A stretch of 64,000 nucleotides of DNA from an uncultured Paracoccaceae bacterium (GTDB taxonomy: Bacteria > Pseudomonadota > Alphaproteobacteria > Rhodobacterales > Rhodobacteraceae): contig CALSNT010000018.1 of assembly GCA_943787785.1 (NCBI GenBank), positions 180,294 to 244,293 of the forward strand, read 5' to 3'. The notes under the pieces were generated by a model. The model was given only the letters and a program-made list of their open reading frames with translations. It was not told the origin of the DNA and ran no database searches. Each line of letters begins with the position of its first letter. The first letter of the stretch is position 1. Below are positions 25,996 to 36,274 of this stretch, piece after piece. The translations under genes and the position numbers were made by a program.

Positions 25996-26301
25996 CCCAA
26001 AAAGCCCTACCAACCATCCCTGGTTCATAAATATCCAGGGAGGTCTGGTGGGGCTCGAGACCGGGCTCTGCCCGATTGGCCCTGAAATCGTCCACTCGAC
26101 GATTTCCAGTTCGGGCCTCACCCCTCCAGCCATTGCCGCCGGCAAGCAACCGCACGATTTTCAATCGAGCGGCCCCGCCGAAACAATGCACCGGGTCTGG
26201 CGGGGTGCGATCGGCGTCCATCCGCACCTGGCGCGCGGCGTCGTTTGCGCTGAACCGCTGCCCGTGGCAGGACGGGGCGACCGTCAGAACCGGAGCAGCG
26301 T
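25996..26301. other. 306-base gap with two strong hairpins
   Basis: No gene is supported here. TCCCTGG (26017-26023) pairs with CCAGGGA (26035-26041), a possible terminator for the iron-binding protein gene, although no T-run follows. A second structure pairs GAAATCGTC (26084-26092) perfectly with GACGATTTC (26098-26106), with GGCCC and GGGCC outside it. The remainder leads to the nucleoside hydrolase start. Confidence 0.55.
26078..26117. repeat. Two-stage perfect inverted repeat
   Basis: A nine-base stem (GAAATCGTC / GACGATTTC) with a five-base loop is enclosed by a second five-base stem (GGCCC / GGGCC). There is no coding function and no T-run. It may be an RNA structure, the end of a small repeat, or a DNA-binding site. 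Genome-wide comparison would tell. Confidence 0.5.
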
Positions 26302-27240
26302 ATGCCACCGCGCAAGATCATCATTGATACTGATCCCGGCCAGGACGACGCGGTTGCTATTTTGTTGGCGCTTGCCTCGCCAGAGCTAGAGGTGCTGGCA
26401 ATTACCGCCGTCGCAGGCAACGTCCCGCTGGACCTTACGCAAAAGAACGCGCGGATCATTTGCGAGTTGGCCGACCGCACTGACATTCCGGTTCATGCAG
26501 GGTGCGACCGCCCATTGGCCCGGAAACTGGTAACAGCCGAGCATGTCCACGGCAAAACAGGGCTGGACGGCCCCACCCTGCCGGATCCGGTGATGCCGCT
26601 GAGCGGCGGACACGCAGTTGACGCGATCATCGACATTCTGCGACGCGAACCGACGGGATCGGTGACGCTTTGCCCACTGGGACCGCTGACCAATATCGCC
26701 ACCGCTTTCCAACGCGCACCCGATATCATCGAGCGTGTACAGCAGATCGTTCTGATGGGCGGCGCGTATTTCGAGGTCGGTAACATCACTCCGGCGGCCG
26801 AGTTCAACATCTACGTCGATCCGGAGGCGGCGGCGGTTGTCTTTGCCTCCGGTATCGACCTCGTGATCCACTCGCTCGACGTCACCCATAAGGCCTTAAC
26901 CAGTCGCGCGCGGGTCGAGGCATTTCGCGATTTAGGCTCTCCGGTGGGCAAGGCCGTCGCCGAGTGGACCGACTTCTTCGAACGCTACGATAAGGAAAAA
27001 TACGGCTCTGAAGGTGCACCGCTGCATGATCCTTGCGTAATCGCCTACCTTCTGAAGCCTGTGCTGTTCACCGGACGGCGCATCAATGTCGAAGTCGAAG
27101 TCGACAGCCCGTTGACGCGCGGCATGACCGTCGCCGACTGGTGGGGCGTTACCGACCGGCCCGCCAATGCCCTGTTCATCGGCGACATCGACGACGCCGC
27201 CTTTTTTGACCTGCTGACCGAGCGATTGGCACGCCTATGA
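26302..27240 (+). CDS. Nucleoside hydrolase (IunH family)
   Basis: A 312-residue ribonucleoside hydrolase. The N-terminal IIIDTDPGQDDAVAILLAL gives the calcium-binding Asp cluster, and AEFNIYVDPEAAAVVFASG and LHDPCVIAYLL are the other family motifs. The length is typical. It splits the N-glycosidic bond of nucleosides for base salvage. A pyrimidine or purine preference cannot be assigned by eye. It overlaps the GNAT gene by four bases. Its ribosome site (GGAGCAG) is moderate. Confidence 0.93.
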   Translation: MPPRKIIIDTDPGQDDAVAILLALASPELEVLAITAVAGNVPLDLTQKNARIICELADRTDIPVHAGCDRPLARKLVTAEHVHGKTGLDGPTLPDPVMPLSGGHAVDAIIDILRREPTGSVTLCPLGPLTNIATAFQRAPDIIERVQQIVLMGGAYFEVGNITPAAEFNIYVDPEAAAVVFASGIDLVIHSLDVTHKALTSRARVEAFRDLGSPVGKAVAEWTDFFERYDKEKYGSEGAPLHDPCVIAYLLKPVLFTGRRINVEVEVDSPLTRGMTVADWWGVTDRPANALFIGDIDDAAFFDLLTERLARL

Positions 27241-27683
27241 CCGCGATGCGCCTTGCGGGGGTCGATGACCTCGACCGGTTGATGCCGATGGTCGAGGCGT
27301 TTCATCGCGAGATGGGGATTGGCAGTGACCCAGTGGATCGCGAGGAGGCGCTGAAACCATTGTTGGATGGCTCGCCCTTTGGGATGATATACCTCGTTGG
27401 TCTTGATCGTGCACCGATGGGATATGCCATTGTCACGCTAAGTTGGGCGGTCGAGTTTGGTGGAATGGATGCGTTTCTCGATGAATTCTGGGTACGCCCG
27501 GCTGTGCGAGGGCGCGGTATCGGCACCGACATCCTGACGCGTCTGCCGGAAGCGCTCGGCGCGCATGGTGTGAAGGCGATCCATCTGGAAGTGGACCGCG
27601 CCGACGAAGCGACGCGGCGGATGTATAACCGCGCGAAGTTTGAGGATCGCGAGCGCTATATGCTGATGACGCGAAAGCTGTGA
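27237..27683 (+). CDS. GNAT-family N-acetyltransferase
   Basis: A 148-residue protein with the GNAT fold. The acetyl-CoA loop is VRPAVRGRGIGTDILTRL near residues 87-104, preceded by the central strand LDEFWV and followed by HLEVDRADEATRRMYNRAKFEDRERYML. It acetylates an unknown amine. It overlaps the nucleoside hydrolase gene (ATGA), so both are probably cotranscribed, but this gives no direct clue to the substrate. Confidence 0.85.
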   Translation: MTAMRLAGVDDLDRLMPMVEAFHREMGIGSDPVDREEALKPLLDGSPFGMIYLVGLDRAPMGYAIVTLSWAVEFGGMDAFLDEFWVRPAVRGRGIGTDILTRLPEALGAHGVKAIHLEVDRADEATRRMYNRAKFEDRERYMLMTRKL

Positions 27684-27781
27684 GCGACGTGAAACGAGAT
27701 TATTGCCTTCGGCGAGGAAAATTTTGAACCAATGATGGCGCCGGGGTGGGCAATCTGGTCGGTCGTTGCCATATCTGCGTG

Positions 27782-29218
27782 ATGGATCTCGGGTTTTCAT
27801 TCGATAACAGCTATGGGCGATTGCCTGAGCGGTTTTATACGCGCCAACCTCCGGTCGCTGTGCGCACACCTTCTTTGTTGGCCCTAAATCATGGGTTGGC
27901 GGCGGAGTTGGGGTTGGACACCACTGCGTTGCAATCGCCGGACGGTGTTGCGATGCTGGCGGGGAATTCGGTTCCCGCGGGCGCAGATCCGCTGGCGCAG
28001 GTCTATGCGGGGCATCAGTTTGGCGGATGGTCGCCTCAACTGGGTGACGGGCGCGCTGTGTTGCTGGGAGAACATGTCGGCGCTGACGGAGCACGGGTTG
28101 ATATTCAACTGAAAGGCTCCGGGCGGACACCGTATAGCCGGATGGGCGATGGGCGGGCGTGGTTGGGGCCGGTACTGCGGGAGTACATCGTTTCTGAGGC
28201 GATGCATGCGTTTGGCATTCCGACGACGCGGGCGCTGGCTGCGGTGGCAACGGGCGAAGTTGTGCAGCGCGAGGCGGGGTTCCCCGGTGCCGTGCTGACG
28301 CGTGTGGCAGCCAGCCACATCCGGGTCGGGACGTTCCAGTATTTCGTGGCGCGCCGGGACACCGAGGCGTTGCAGGCGCTGATGGAACATGTGATCGCGC
28401 GGCATTATCCTGACGCTGACGGGCCGCTTGGACTGCTTGATGCGGTGGTGGCAGCGCAGGCGGAATTGGTCGCAGGATGGATGTCGCTGGGCTTCATCCA
28501 CGGGGTAATGAACACTGATAACATGGCAGTCTCGGGTGAGACCATCGACTATGGCCCCTGCGCATTTCAGGACGCCTACGCCCCGGCACGGGTGTTCAGC
28601 TCGATCGACCAGCATGGTCGGTACGCCTATAACCAGCAGCCCGGAGTCGCGGCGTGGAACCTGGCGCAACTGGCGACGTCGCTGTTGCCGTTGATGGGCG
28701 AACGGGACGCGGCGATTGAAGCGGCAACGGCCAGCGTGCATCGGTTCGAGCCGCTGTTTCAGGCCGCATGGCTGGCGCGGTTTCGCGCCAAGTTGGGACT
28801 GGCGCAGGCTGAGGAACGTGATGCGGAGCTGGTGGAAGGATTGCTGGCGGCGATGGCGGCAGGCGGGGCTGATTTTACCAATACGTTCCGGGGATTGTCG
28901 GATGGAACGGTGCGGCTGGCCTTTGCGGATGCCGCGCCAATCGACGCGTGGCAGGATGATTGGCAGGACCGGTTGGGTCGCGAGGATCGTTCTGCGGAGA
29001 TTCGCGCCGAGGCGATGCGCGCCGTGAACCCGGCGATCATCCCGCGCAACCATCGGATTGAGGAGGCAATACAGGCGGGGTTGCGAGGTGACCTAGGCCC
29101 GTTCGAGCGGTTGACTGCGGCGCTCGCGAAGCCATTCGAAGATGGACCCGATACCGCCGATCTGGCGCGGCCGCCGACAGTTGACGAGGAAGTGACGCAG
29201 ACGTTTTGTGGGACGTGA
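27782..29218 (+). CDS. selO: SelO (YdiU) protein adenylyltransferase
   Basis: A 478-residue pseudokinase-fold AMPylase of the SelO/YdiU family. Present are [23 protein letters not shown] near 80-102, [26 protein letters not shown] near 113-138 and [26 protein letters not shown] near 240-265. The end has QTFCGT, typical of bacterial forms with Cys. A 12-residue upstream extension is in frame, but [11 protein letters not shown] matches the family start. It transfers AMP to protein Ser/Thr/Tyr and is linked to oxidative-stress response. Confidence 0.95.
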   Translation: MDLGFSFDNSYGRLPERFYTRQPPVAVRTPSLLALNHGLAAELGLDTTALQSPDGVAMLAGNSVPAGADPLAQVYAGHQFGGWSPQLGDGRAVLLGEHVGADGARVDIQLKGSGRTPYSRMGDGRAWLGPVLREYIVSEAMHAFGIPTTRALAAVATGEVVQREAGFPGAVLTRVAASHIRVGTFQYFVARRDTEALQALMEHVIARHYPDADGPLGLLDAVVAAQAELVAGWMSLGFIHGVMNTDNMAVSGETIDYGPCAFQDAYAPARVFSSIDQHGRYAYNQQPGVAAWNLAQLATSLLPLMGERDAAIEAATASVHRFEPLFQAAWLARFRAKLGLAQAEERDAELVEGLLAAMAAGGADFTNTFRGLSDGTVRLAFADAAPIDAWQDDWQDRLGREDRSAEIRAEAMRAVNPAIIPRNHRIEEAIQAGLRGDLGPFERLTAALAKPFEDGPDTADLARPPTVDEEVTQTFCGT

Positions 29219-29595
29219 GTGGTGCTTGGGCGGATTAGGGCGATTGCAGCTTGAATTGCGGGGACGCTGGTCTCACGCGCAACCACAGTCCGAAACAAGG
29301 CGAAGCCGCTTGGTGAGTGCCTGACCCTTCCGCGGTCTGATGCTTTGGCATTGAGGCGCAACGCATTGAGGTCATAGCCAACGCGACAAGACAAATTGCC
29401 CCATTCAAACGTTGTGGCGCCGTCCCCCGGTCGGACGCTCGCCCGGGTCGCGCCCTTGGCCAACCTCCGCGCAAGGTCTCTTCCAACAAACACCCTCCGC
29501 GAGCCCAGCTCACCAACGCCATTCCGCCGCCCTTCCTGCCATGTTAGGACATCTTCAACGCGTCCCGAACACTGCCCCAAACCAAAGGCTCGCCC
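29219..29595. other. 377-base gap, no gene seen
   Basis: Open frames here overlap on both strands, lack ribosome sites and show no recognisable motif. No tRNA-like or strong hairpin structure was found. It probably contains the promoter of the antiporter gene that starts at 29596. Confidence 0.45.
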
Positions 29596-30843
29596 ATGAC
29601 GTTCCTGCAAATCGCCGCCCTGCTAATCGTCCTGGCCGGGCTGTTTGGATCGGTGAATTACTTTTTCCTCAAACTTCCAGCCGCCATCGGAATCCTGATA
29701 GTCGCTCTCGCCGCGTCACTTGGGATCATGGGATTGGACTGGGTGATGCCCACGCTTGGTGTCGCAGATCAGGTGCGCAGCCTCGTGCGCGGGATCGAAT
29801 TTTCCGAGGCGTTGCTGGAAGGCATGCTCGGCCTGTTGCTTTTTGCCGGAGCGCTGCATGTGAAGCTGTCGGACCTGCAACGCCAATGGGGCGTCGTTGC
29901 GCTGATGGCGACCATGGGTGTGGCGCTGTCGACGGTGATCGTCGGCTTCGGGTTTTCCTGGCTGACGGGCATGCCGTTATTGGTCGCACTGGTCTTCGGA
30001 GCGCTGATCTCGCCCACTGATCCGGTCGCAGTGTTGGGGGTCCTGCGCGAAGCCAACCTGCAAAAATCACTGGAAACCAAGATCGCCGGGGAAAGCCTGT
30101 TCAATGACGGTGTCGGCTATGTCGTCTTCCTCGTGCTGGTCGGCATCGCCTTTCCCCATGGTGACAATCATGCATCGGGTCTGTCCGGCGCTGTGCAGTT
30201 GTTCTTTCAGGAGGCTCTGGGCGGCGCGCTTTTGGGTATCGTTCTGGGCTGGCTGACCTTCCGGCTGATGCGGCGGATCGACGACTACGCGCTGGAGGTC
30301 CTTCTGACTCTCGGGCTGGCTTTCGGGGGCTATGAACTGGCCGTTTACCTGCATGTCTCAGCCCCGATCATGGCGGTCTGCGCTGGGCTTTTGATCGGTG
30401 ACATCGGCGCAAAACATGGGATGAGCGAGACGACGCGCCAATACGTCGAGGGCTTCTGGACTCTGGTCGACGAGATTCTGAATGCCGTGCTGTTCCTGCT
30501 AATCGGATTCGAGGTGTTCGCCGTTGCATTCTCTGCCGATCTGGCCACCGCCGGATTTTTTGCCATCGCGCTGGCATTGTTTGCACGCTTCGCAGCCGTC
30601 GCCGTTCCGGTCAGCCTGCTCAGACCGCTGCGCAGCTTCAACTCCGGGACGATCCGCATCATGACCTGGGGCGGTCTGAAAGGCGGGATATCAGTGGCAC
30701 TGGCGCTGTCCCTGCCCGAGGGGGAGTGGAAGCCGCTGATCCTGACGGCGACGTATATGGTCGTGCTATTCTCGATCATCATCCAGGGGCTGACTGTTGC
30801 CCCGCTGGCCCGCCGTATTGGCCGCGAGCCTGATCTTGTCTGA
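29596..30843 (+). CDS. CPA1-family Na+(K+)/H+ antiporter
   Basis: A 415-residue inner-membrane protein with about 12 hydrophobic segments. The transport-core motifs are GALISPTDPVAVLG near residue 135 and KIAGESLFNDGVGYVVFLV near 158, both diagnostic of CPA1/NhaP exchangers. MTWGGLKGGISVALALSLP near 355 is the later conserved Arg/Gly region. It exchanges cations for protons for pH or salt balance. There is no long regulatory tail. The downstream BrkB gene begins 12 bases later. Confidence 0.93.
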   Translation: MTFLQIAALLIVLAGLFGSVNYFFLKLPAAIGILIVALAASLGIMGLDWVMPTLGVADQVRSLVRGIEFSEALLEGMLGLLLFAGALHVKLSDLQRQWGVVALMATMGVALSTVIVGFGFSWLTGMPLLVALVFGALISPTDPVAVLGVLREANLQKSLETKIAGESLFNDGVGYVVFLVLVGIAFPHGDNHASGLSGAVQLFFQEALGGALLGIVLGWLTFRLMRRIDDYALEVLLTLGLAFGGYELAVYLHVSAPIMAVCAGLLIGDIGAKHGMSETTRQYVEGFWTLVDEILNAVLFLLIGFEVFAVAFSADLATAGFFAIALALFARFAAVAVPVSLLRPLRSFNSGTIRIMTWGGLKGGISVALALSLPEGEWKPLILTATYMVVLFSIIIQGLTVAPLARRIGREPDLV

Positions 30844-30855
30844 CCACAGGCAGAT

Positions 30856-31743
30856 ATGACCCGACGCCAGGTTCTGCTTGCCCTGTGGCATCGGCTTGCC
30901 TCGGACCAGATCGGGCTTATCGCAGCCGGAGTTGCGTTCTACAGCCTGTTGGCGCTGTTTCCTGGGCTTGCCTCGGCGATGGCACTGGCGGGGCTGATGC
31001 TGGATCCGGCGCTCATCCACGATCAGATCGCAACATTGGCCCGGCTGCTGCCTGCGCAGGCTGGCGATATGGTTCTGACGCAAGCGACCGAGCTTGCCAG
31101 CAGCGAGGCTTTGGGCCTGACGGCAATAGTGGGCATTCTGTTCGCGCTCTGGTCGGTGTCACGCGCCGTGCGCAACCTGATTGCCGGGTTGAACATCATT
31201 CATGGAGTGACCGAGACCCGGCGCTACATCCCGTTTATGGCAACGGTTTTTGCAATGTCGCTGGCGTTGTTCGTGGCATTTTTCGCTGCCGTATTGGCGG
31301 CGACGCTGATCCCGGCTGCGATCTCATTGCTGCCGATGTTGACCGCCTGGCAAGACGTGCTGGGTTGGGTCAGTTGGGGCGTTCTGATTGTCTTCACGGT
31401 CCCCGGCCTCGCCCTGTTTTACCGGTTCGGCCCCGCCGAACGCCCTCCGCAGCAGTGGATCACCACCGGGGCGCTGCTGGCCACGGTTCTGTGGCTGGCA
31501 GGATCGGCGGGCTTTGGGTGGTATGTGTCGAGTTTTGCCAGTTATCAAAAGACCTTTGGCGCGTTGGGCGGGGCGGTGATCCTGTTGATGTGGCTATGGC
31601 TATCGGCCTATGTTGTTCTACTGGGGGCCGAGGTTGACCGTTTTCTGAATGCCCGGCCCGGCAATCCGGATTTGCCCGGCCTCGCCGATCTTCGCAATCC
31701 GAACCGCCAGACGGCATCGCCACAAAAGGACCGCGCTGGATGA
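30856..31743 (+). CDS. YihY/virulence factor BrkB family membrane protein
   Basis: A 295-residue protein with six hydrophobic segments. It has the family opening RLASDQIGLIAAGVAFYSLLALFPGLAS near 15-42 and the later YRFGPAERPPQQWITTGALLATVLWLAGSAGFGWYVSSFASYQKTFGALGG (about 190-240). The role of this family is unresolved. It was once called ribonuclease BN in error, and transport is often suggested. The stop overlaps the PhzF gene start by four bases. Confidence 0.9.
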   Translation: MTRRQVLLALWHRLASDQIGLIAAGVAFYSLLALFPGLASAMALAGLMLDPALIHDQIATLARLLPAQAGDMVLTQATELASSEALGLTAIVGILFALWSVSRAVRNLIAGLNIIHGVTETRRYIPFMATVFAMSLALFVAFFAAVLAATLIPAAISLLPMLTAWQDVLGWVSWGVLIVFTVPGLALFYRFGPAERPPQQWITTGALLATVLWLAGSAGFGWYVSSFASYQKTFGALGGAVILLMWLWLSAYVVLLGAEVDRFLNARPGNPDLPGLADLRNPNRQTASPQKDRAG

Positions 31744-32600
31744 CAAACTATCTGATCTATGACGTCTTCACCGATAGCGCCTTTGGCGGCAACCCACTGG
31801 CCATTGTCACGGATGCGCAGGACCTGCCCGAGGCGCAGCTTCAGCCAATTGCGCGTGAATTCAACCTGTCCGAGACGGTGTTCCTGTACCCGCCGGCCGA
31901 CCCTGCCCACACCGCGCGCGCGCGAATTTTCACCCCGATGAGCGAGCTTCCCTTCGCTGGTCACCCAACCATCGGCACCGCGATTGCCCTGTCTGCAATG
32001 GGGCACGGCGACCAATTGGTGCTGGAACTTGGCGTCGGGCCGATTGCCTGTGAGGTGGCCGGGTCATCAGCGAAATTCACCTCGAGGGTACCGCTGGAGA
32101 TTGGCGCGTCGGTTGACCCGGCACTGATGGCCGCCTGCGTCGGACTTGCTCCGGACGCGATCCGCGCCGACCGCCACGCCCCGGTGATGGCCAGCGTCGG
32201 TCTGCCGTTTGCTTGCGCAGAGCTAACCGGGATGGAGGCCCTGCGCGATGCACACCCGGTGACTGACGCGTTTCGGATCTGCGCCGACACCTATCCGGTG
32301 AAAAGCGATTTCTTCTCGGCGATGGTCTATGTGCGCGATGGGGACGCACTGTTCGCGCGGATGTTCGCGCCGCTGTCCAACATTCCCGAAGACCCGGCTA
32401 CTGGCAGCGCCTCGGCAGCCCTCGCCTGCTATCTGGCCGAGCTTGAGGGCGTCTCAAAGGTCTTCGCGATCACCCAAGGGGTCGAGATGGGCCGCCCGTC
32501 ATCCATCGGCGTTGAGGTCGATGTCTCGGACGGAAAGGCGTCCAGCTTTGTTGTGTCCGGCGCAGCTGTGAAAGTGATGGAGGGACGATTGTACCTGTAA
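31740..32600 (+). CDS. PhzF-family isomerase
   Basis: A 286-residue protein with two related PhzF halves. It shows [20 protein letters not shown] near 5-24, the catalytic Glu in [14 protein letters not shown] near 39-52, [15 protein letters not shown] near 67-81 and [18 protein letters not shown] near 216-233. Members catalyse isomerisation or epimerisation of small acids. Outside phenazine clusters their substrates are usually unknown, and no phenazine genes are nearby. It overlaps the BrkB gene. Confidence 0.92.
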   Translation: MTNYLIYDVFTDSAFGGNPLAIVTDAQDLPEAQLQPIAREFNLSETVFLYPPADPAHTARARIFTPMSELPFAGHPTIGTAIALSAMGHGDQLVLELGVGPIACEVAGSSAKFTSRVPLEIGASVDPALMAACVGLAPDAIRADRHAPVMASVGLPFACAELTGMEALRDAHPVTDAFRICADTYPVKSDFFSAMVYVRDGDALFARMFAPLSNIPEDPATGSASAALACYLAELEGVSKVFAITQGVEMGRPSSIGVEVDVSDGKASSFVVSGAAVKVMEGRLYL

Positions 32601-32611
32601 GCCCGGCGCGC

Positions 32612-34237
32612 TTAGTGCCCGCCGCCTAGTTGCCCGATGCGCACGCCATAATCGACTGCGACTTCGTAGTCCGGGTCGTCATCCTCCTCGACAACCAGCT
32701 GGCCAGCCCGTGACAACAGAGCATGGCAGTCGTGGCTGAGGTGGCGAAGTTGCACGGCTTTTCCGGCGGCCTCGTATTTCTCGGCGACGGCTTCGATTGC
32801 GGAGAGTGCGGATTGGTCGGCCACCCGGCTGTCTGCGAAGTCGATGATCACCATGTCTGGATCTTTTGCCGGGGTGAACAGTTCGGCGAACCCTGCTGAC
32901 GAGCCAAAGAACAGCGGCCCCTGAACGCGGTAGACCCGGCTGCCATCTTCGCGATCTTCGACGTGGGCGTGGATACGAGTCGCGTTCTGCCAGGCGTAAG
33001 CGAGCGCTGAAACGATCACGCCAACCACGACGGCCATCGCAAGATCCTGCCAAACAGTGACCACGGTGACCAGCACGATCACCGCCGCATCGGTGCGCGG
33101 AACGCGGGTCATGATCTTGAACGAATTCCATGCAAACGTCCCGATCACCACCATGAACATCACGCCGACGAGGGCGGCGAGCGGGATTTGCTCGATCAGG
33201 CTTGAACCAACCAGAATGAAGGCCAGCAGGAACAGCGCTGCAGAAATCCCCGACAGGCGCGTCCGGCCTCCGGACTTCACGTTAATCATCGACTGGCCGA
33301 TCATCGCGCAGCCGCCCATGCCTCCAAAAAAGCCGGTGACGGTGTTGGCGACGCCCTGAGCGACACACTCTTGGCTAGCACCACCGCGTTTGTTGGTAAT
33401 TTCGCCGACAAGGTTCAGGGTCAGCAGGCTTTCGATCAGGCCAATCGCCGAAAGGATCAGGGCATAGGGCAGGATTATCCAGAGAGTCTCGAGGTTCAGC
33501 GGTACGGCCGCGATGTGGAATGTGGGCAGACCACCTTGGATCGATGCGAGGTCGCCGACCCGCGGGACGTCGATGTTGAAGACAACAACCGCTAGCGCAA
33601 TAATGCCAATGCCTGCCAGCGGCGCAGGAACAACGTTGGACAGGCGCGGCATCACCCAAATTATCGCCATTGTCGCGGCCACCAGCGCCAGCATTGTCAC
33701 CAGCGGCCAGCCGGACAACCATTCACCACTCGCTAGTCCATGGCCCGAGCTTTCAGCAGTCCCCGGAACCTGAAATTGGCTGAGTTGGGCAAGAAAGATC
33801 ACGATCGCAAGGCCGTTGACGAAGCCCAGCATCACGGGATGCGGCACCATACGGATGAATTTACCCAGCCGGAAAATGCCCGCGCCGATCTGGATCAGAC
33901 CCATCAAAACGACTGTGGCGAACAGGTACTCGACCCCGTGCTGTGCGACCAGCGCGACCATTACCACAGCCAGCGCCCCGGTCGCCCCGGAAATCATCCC
34001 CGGTCGCCCGCCGATAATTGCGGTGATCAGCCCGACGATGAAGGCGGCGTAAAGACCGACCAGAGGATGGACCCCAGCCACGAAAGCAAAGGCCACAGCC
34101 TCGGGCACCAGGGCTAGCGCTACGGTCAGGCCAGCCAGAAGCTCGATCCGCAGGCGGCGCGGTGTCATGCCGACATTGCGTCGGTCGAAGGCGGGCAAAG
34201 CAATGCCGTTTGAAACGGCGGAGAAAATACTGGGCAC
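32612..34237 (-). CDS. SulP-family anion transporter with STAS domain
   Basis: A 541-residue membrane protein. The sulfate-transporter core begins at [37 protein letters not shown], and the later [26 protein letters not shown] is the family signature. The C-terminal STAS domain (last 120 residues) has [22 protein letters not shown]. Start choice is uncertain: GTG 34237 gives a normal N-terminus with a PAFDRRN stretch, and ATG 34168 is an alternative. Anion specificity (sulfate, bicarbonate or other) cannot be told. Confidence 0.88.
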   Translation of the reverse strand: MPSIFSAVSNGIALPAFDRRNVGMTPRRLRIELLAGLTVALALVPEAVAFAFVAGVHPLVGLYAAFIVGLITAIIGGRPGMISGATGALAVVMVALVAQHGVEYLFATVVLMGLIQIGAGIFRLGKFIRMVPHPVMLGFVNGLAIVIFLAQLSQFQVPGTAESSGHGLASGEWLSGWPLVTMLALVAATMAIIWVMPRLSNVVPAPLAGIGIIALAVVVFNIDVPRVGDLASIQGGLPTFHIAAVPLNLETLWIILPYALILSAIGLIESLLTLNLVGEITNKRGGASQECVAQGVANTVTGFFGGMGGCAMIGQSMINVKSGGRTRLSGISAALFLLAFILVGSSLIEQIPLAALVGVMFMVVIGTFAWNSFKIMTRVPRTDAAVIVLVTVVTVWQDLAMAVVVGVIVSALAYAWQNATRIHAHVEDREDGSRVYRVQGPLFFGSSAGFAELFTPAKDPDMVIIDFADSRVADQSALSAIEAVAEKYEAAGKAVQLRHLSHDCHALLSRAGQLVVEEDDDPDYEVAVDYGVRIGQLGGGH

Positions 34238-34447
34238 TTGGGCAGGGTCCGGATTGGGAGGATCGGTCGCGCAGGTGTAGCGACCTATGGGCCGAAGGGG
34301 CACAGCCATGGGCGCATAGCTGTTCTGCGCCGGGTGCATGGCACGCACTTGGGGCTGGACCTGCCCCGAAGAAATCGCGAAAAATCGCGCTTTGGTGTCA
34401 CCGGGCGCGACCGCTGGCCAAGCAGGTGCCGCCACGCGAGCGGCGAC

Positions 34448-34453
34448 GGGAGG
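34448..34453 (+). promoter_or_regulatory. Ribosome site that fixes a TTG start
   Basis: GGGAGG lies five bases before TTG 34459 of the LysE-family gene. No ATG near the family start has such a site, which decides the TTG start. Confidence 0.7.
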
Positions 34454-34458
34454 CAGAT

Positions 34459-35094
34459 TTGGATTACGCAGCCCTGTTCACCACGCTCGCCGCGCTGCAG
34501 ATTGCCGGGTGGCTGACACCGGGCGCGAACCTGCTGGCAATTATTGCCGCCTCGACCGGAGCAGGGCGGCGGGCCGGGGTGTTGACAGCCTTCGGAATCG
34601 CGGCCGGTGTGACGCTTTGGACAATTCTCAGCGTTGCCGGTGTCGCGCTGTTGTTCCAGTTGATGCCAGTCGCGTTCCTTGCGCTGAAGCTTGCCGGGGC
34701 AGCGTATCTACTGTGGCTGGGATTCGGGGCATTACGTCGGGCATGGCGCGGCGGAACCAGCGCTTTGAACGCCGGGCATAACCGATCCAGCGGTTGGGCG
34801 GCGTTCCGAAACGGTTTTGTCGTTCTGATGTTGAATCCCAAAGCGCCTCTGTTCTTCGGGTCGATCCTGACTGCCTTCATCCCTGCGGGTGCGCCAACCT
34901 GGGTGCTTGTCGGTATCGTCGCAGAGTATGCAATCCTGAGTGCGCTGCTGAACACGATCACAGCACTGGTGTTCTCGACCGGCCCGGCGGTTCGCTGGTT
35001 CGGGGGGGCGCAGAGGTTGATCTCGGCCTTGTTCGGAGTGCTGTTCTGCGCGCTCGCCTTGATCGTTCTGGTCGGCATCCTTGCTCCGGGCTGA
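34459..35094 (+). CDS. LysE-family amino-acid exporter
   Basis: A 211-residue membrane protein with about six segments. It has the LysE/RhtB opening [36 protein letters not shown] (about residues 19-54) and [26 protein letters not shown] near 115-140. A long upstream frame exists, but TTG 34459, preceded by GGGAGG with five bases of spacing, gives the family length. It probably exports an amino acid or homoserine-like compound. Confidence 0.88.
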   Translation: MDYAALFTTLAALQIAGWLTPGANLLAIIAASTGAGRRAGVLTAFGIAAGVTLWTILSVAGVALLFQLMPVAFLALKLAGAAYLLWLGFGALRRAWRGGTSALNAGHNRSSGWAAFRNGFVVLMLNPKAPLFFGSILTAFIPAGAPTWVLVGIVAEYAILSALLNTITALVFSTGPAVRWFGGAQRLISALFGVLFCALALIVLVGILAPG

Positions 35095-35161
35095 ACGGCT
35101 GGACACGCCGCGACCCCCATGTCCATGATGCGTACAAACCAATGCGCTTGAAGGGTACGGA

Positions 35162-36031
35162 ATGGACACAGTGATCGGGGTGATTGGCGGCAGCGGTGTT
35201 TATGACATCAATGGGCTTCAAGGTGCGGAATGGCGATCGGTCGAAACGCCGTGGGGTGAGCCATCGGACCAAATTCTGACCGGAAAGCTCGACGGCGTCG
35301 CAATGGCCTTCCTTCCCCGGCATGGCCGCGGCCATGTCCATTCGCCGACCTCGGTCCCCTACCGCGCCAACATCGATGCGATGAAGCGCCTTGGCGTGAC
35401 CGACGTTATCAGCGTTTCCGCCAGCGGGTCGTTCCGCGACGAAATGGCCCCCGGCGATTTCGTCATCGTCGATCAGTTCATCGACCGGACCTTCGCGCGC
35501 GAGAAATCCTTCTTTGGCCACGGCTGCGTCGCCCATGTCAGTGTCGCGCATCCGACCTGCCCCCGGCTTGGCGCGGCCTGCGCCGAAGCCGCGCGTGCCG
35601 AAGGGATCACGGTCCACGACGGCGGCATCTATCTGGCTATGGAAGGGCCGCAGTTCTCGACGCTAGCGGAAAGCAGGATGTACCGCGAAGCCTGGGGCGC
35701 GGATGTAATCGGCATGACTAACATGCCGGAAGCCAAACTCGCCCGCGAGGCCGAGCTTTGCTATGCGTCCGTCGCGATGATTACCGACTATGATAGCTGG
35801 CACCCGGACCATGGCGAGGTCGACGTGACCAAGATCATCGCCACTCTGATGGGCAATGCCGACAAGGCGCGCGGTCTGGTCAAGCGGTTGCCGGGATTAT
35901 TGGGTGCTGACCGCCTCCCCTGCCCGCACGGATGCGACCGGGCGCTGGAATTCGCGGTGCTGACTGGCCCGGATGCGCGGGACCCGGCGGTGGTGGCCAA
36001 GCTGGACGCCGTAGCTGGACGGGTGTTGTGA
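35162..36031 (+). CDS. mtnP: S-methyl-5'-thioadenosine phosphorylase
   Basis: A 289-residue enzyme. It has IGVIGGSGVYDINGLQ (phosphate site), PRHGRGHVHSPTSVPYRANIDAMKRLGV near residue 49, ISVSASGSFRDEMAPGDFVIVDQFIDRT near 81, and MTNMPEAKLAREAELCYASVAMITDYDSW near 184. It phosphorolyses methylthioadenosine to adenine and methylthioribose phosphate. The adenine it releases is the substrate of the apt product encoded 3 kb downstream. The IS-cut gene and the YdeI-like gene now lie between them. Confidence 0.95.
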   Translation: MDTVIGVIGGSGVYDINGLQGAEWRSVETPWGEPSDQILTGKLDGVAMAFLPRHGRGHVHSPTSVPYRANIDAMKRLGVTDVISVSASGSFRDEMAPGDFVIVDQFIDRTFAREKSFFGHGCVAHVSVAHPTCPRLGAACAEAARAEGITVHDGGIYLAMEGPQFSTLAESRMYREAWGADVIGMTNMPEAKLAREAELCYASVAMITDYDSWHPDHGEVDVTKIIATLMGNADKARGLVKRLPGLLGADRLPCPHGCDRALEFAVLTGPDARDPAVVAKLDAVAGRVL

Positions 36032-36274
36032 GGAGAGGGTCGCGAGGTCGATCAGAAAGTTAACAAGCGCTTGCCCTGGGATGAGCAAATTTGGCGAACC
36101 TACCGAGAAACCGATCCCTATGGCAGCGGCCTATTCTCCCTTGGCCGCCGCCGCCAAGGCTGATGATTAGGTGCCCGGCTCGGGTCGTTGGACCTTCGCC
36201 GAAGCCCCATGATGTATTCGGCTCCGGACACAAGTCGGCAGCGCCCGAAGCCATCCTTTGCGACCTCCGGGGTT

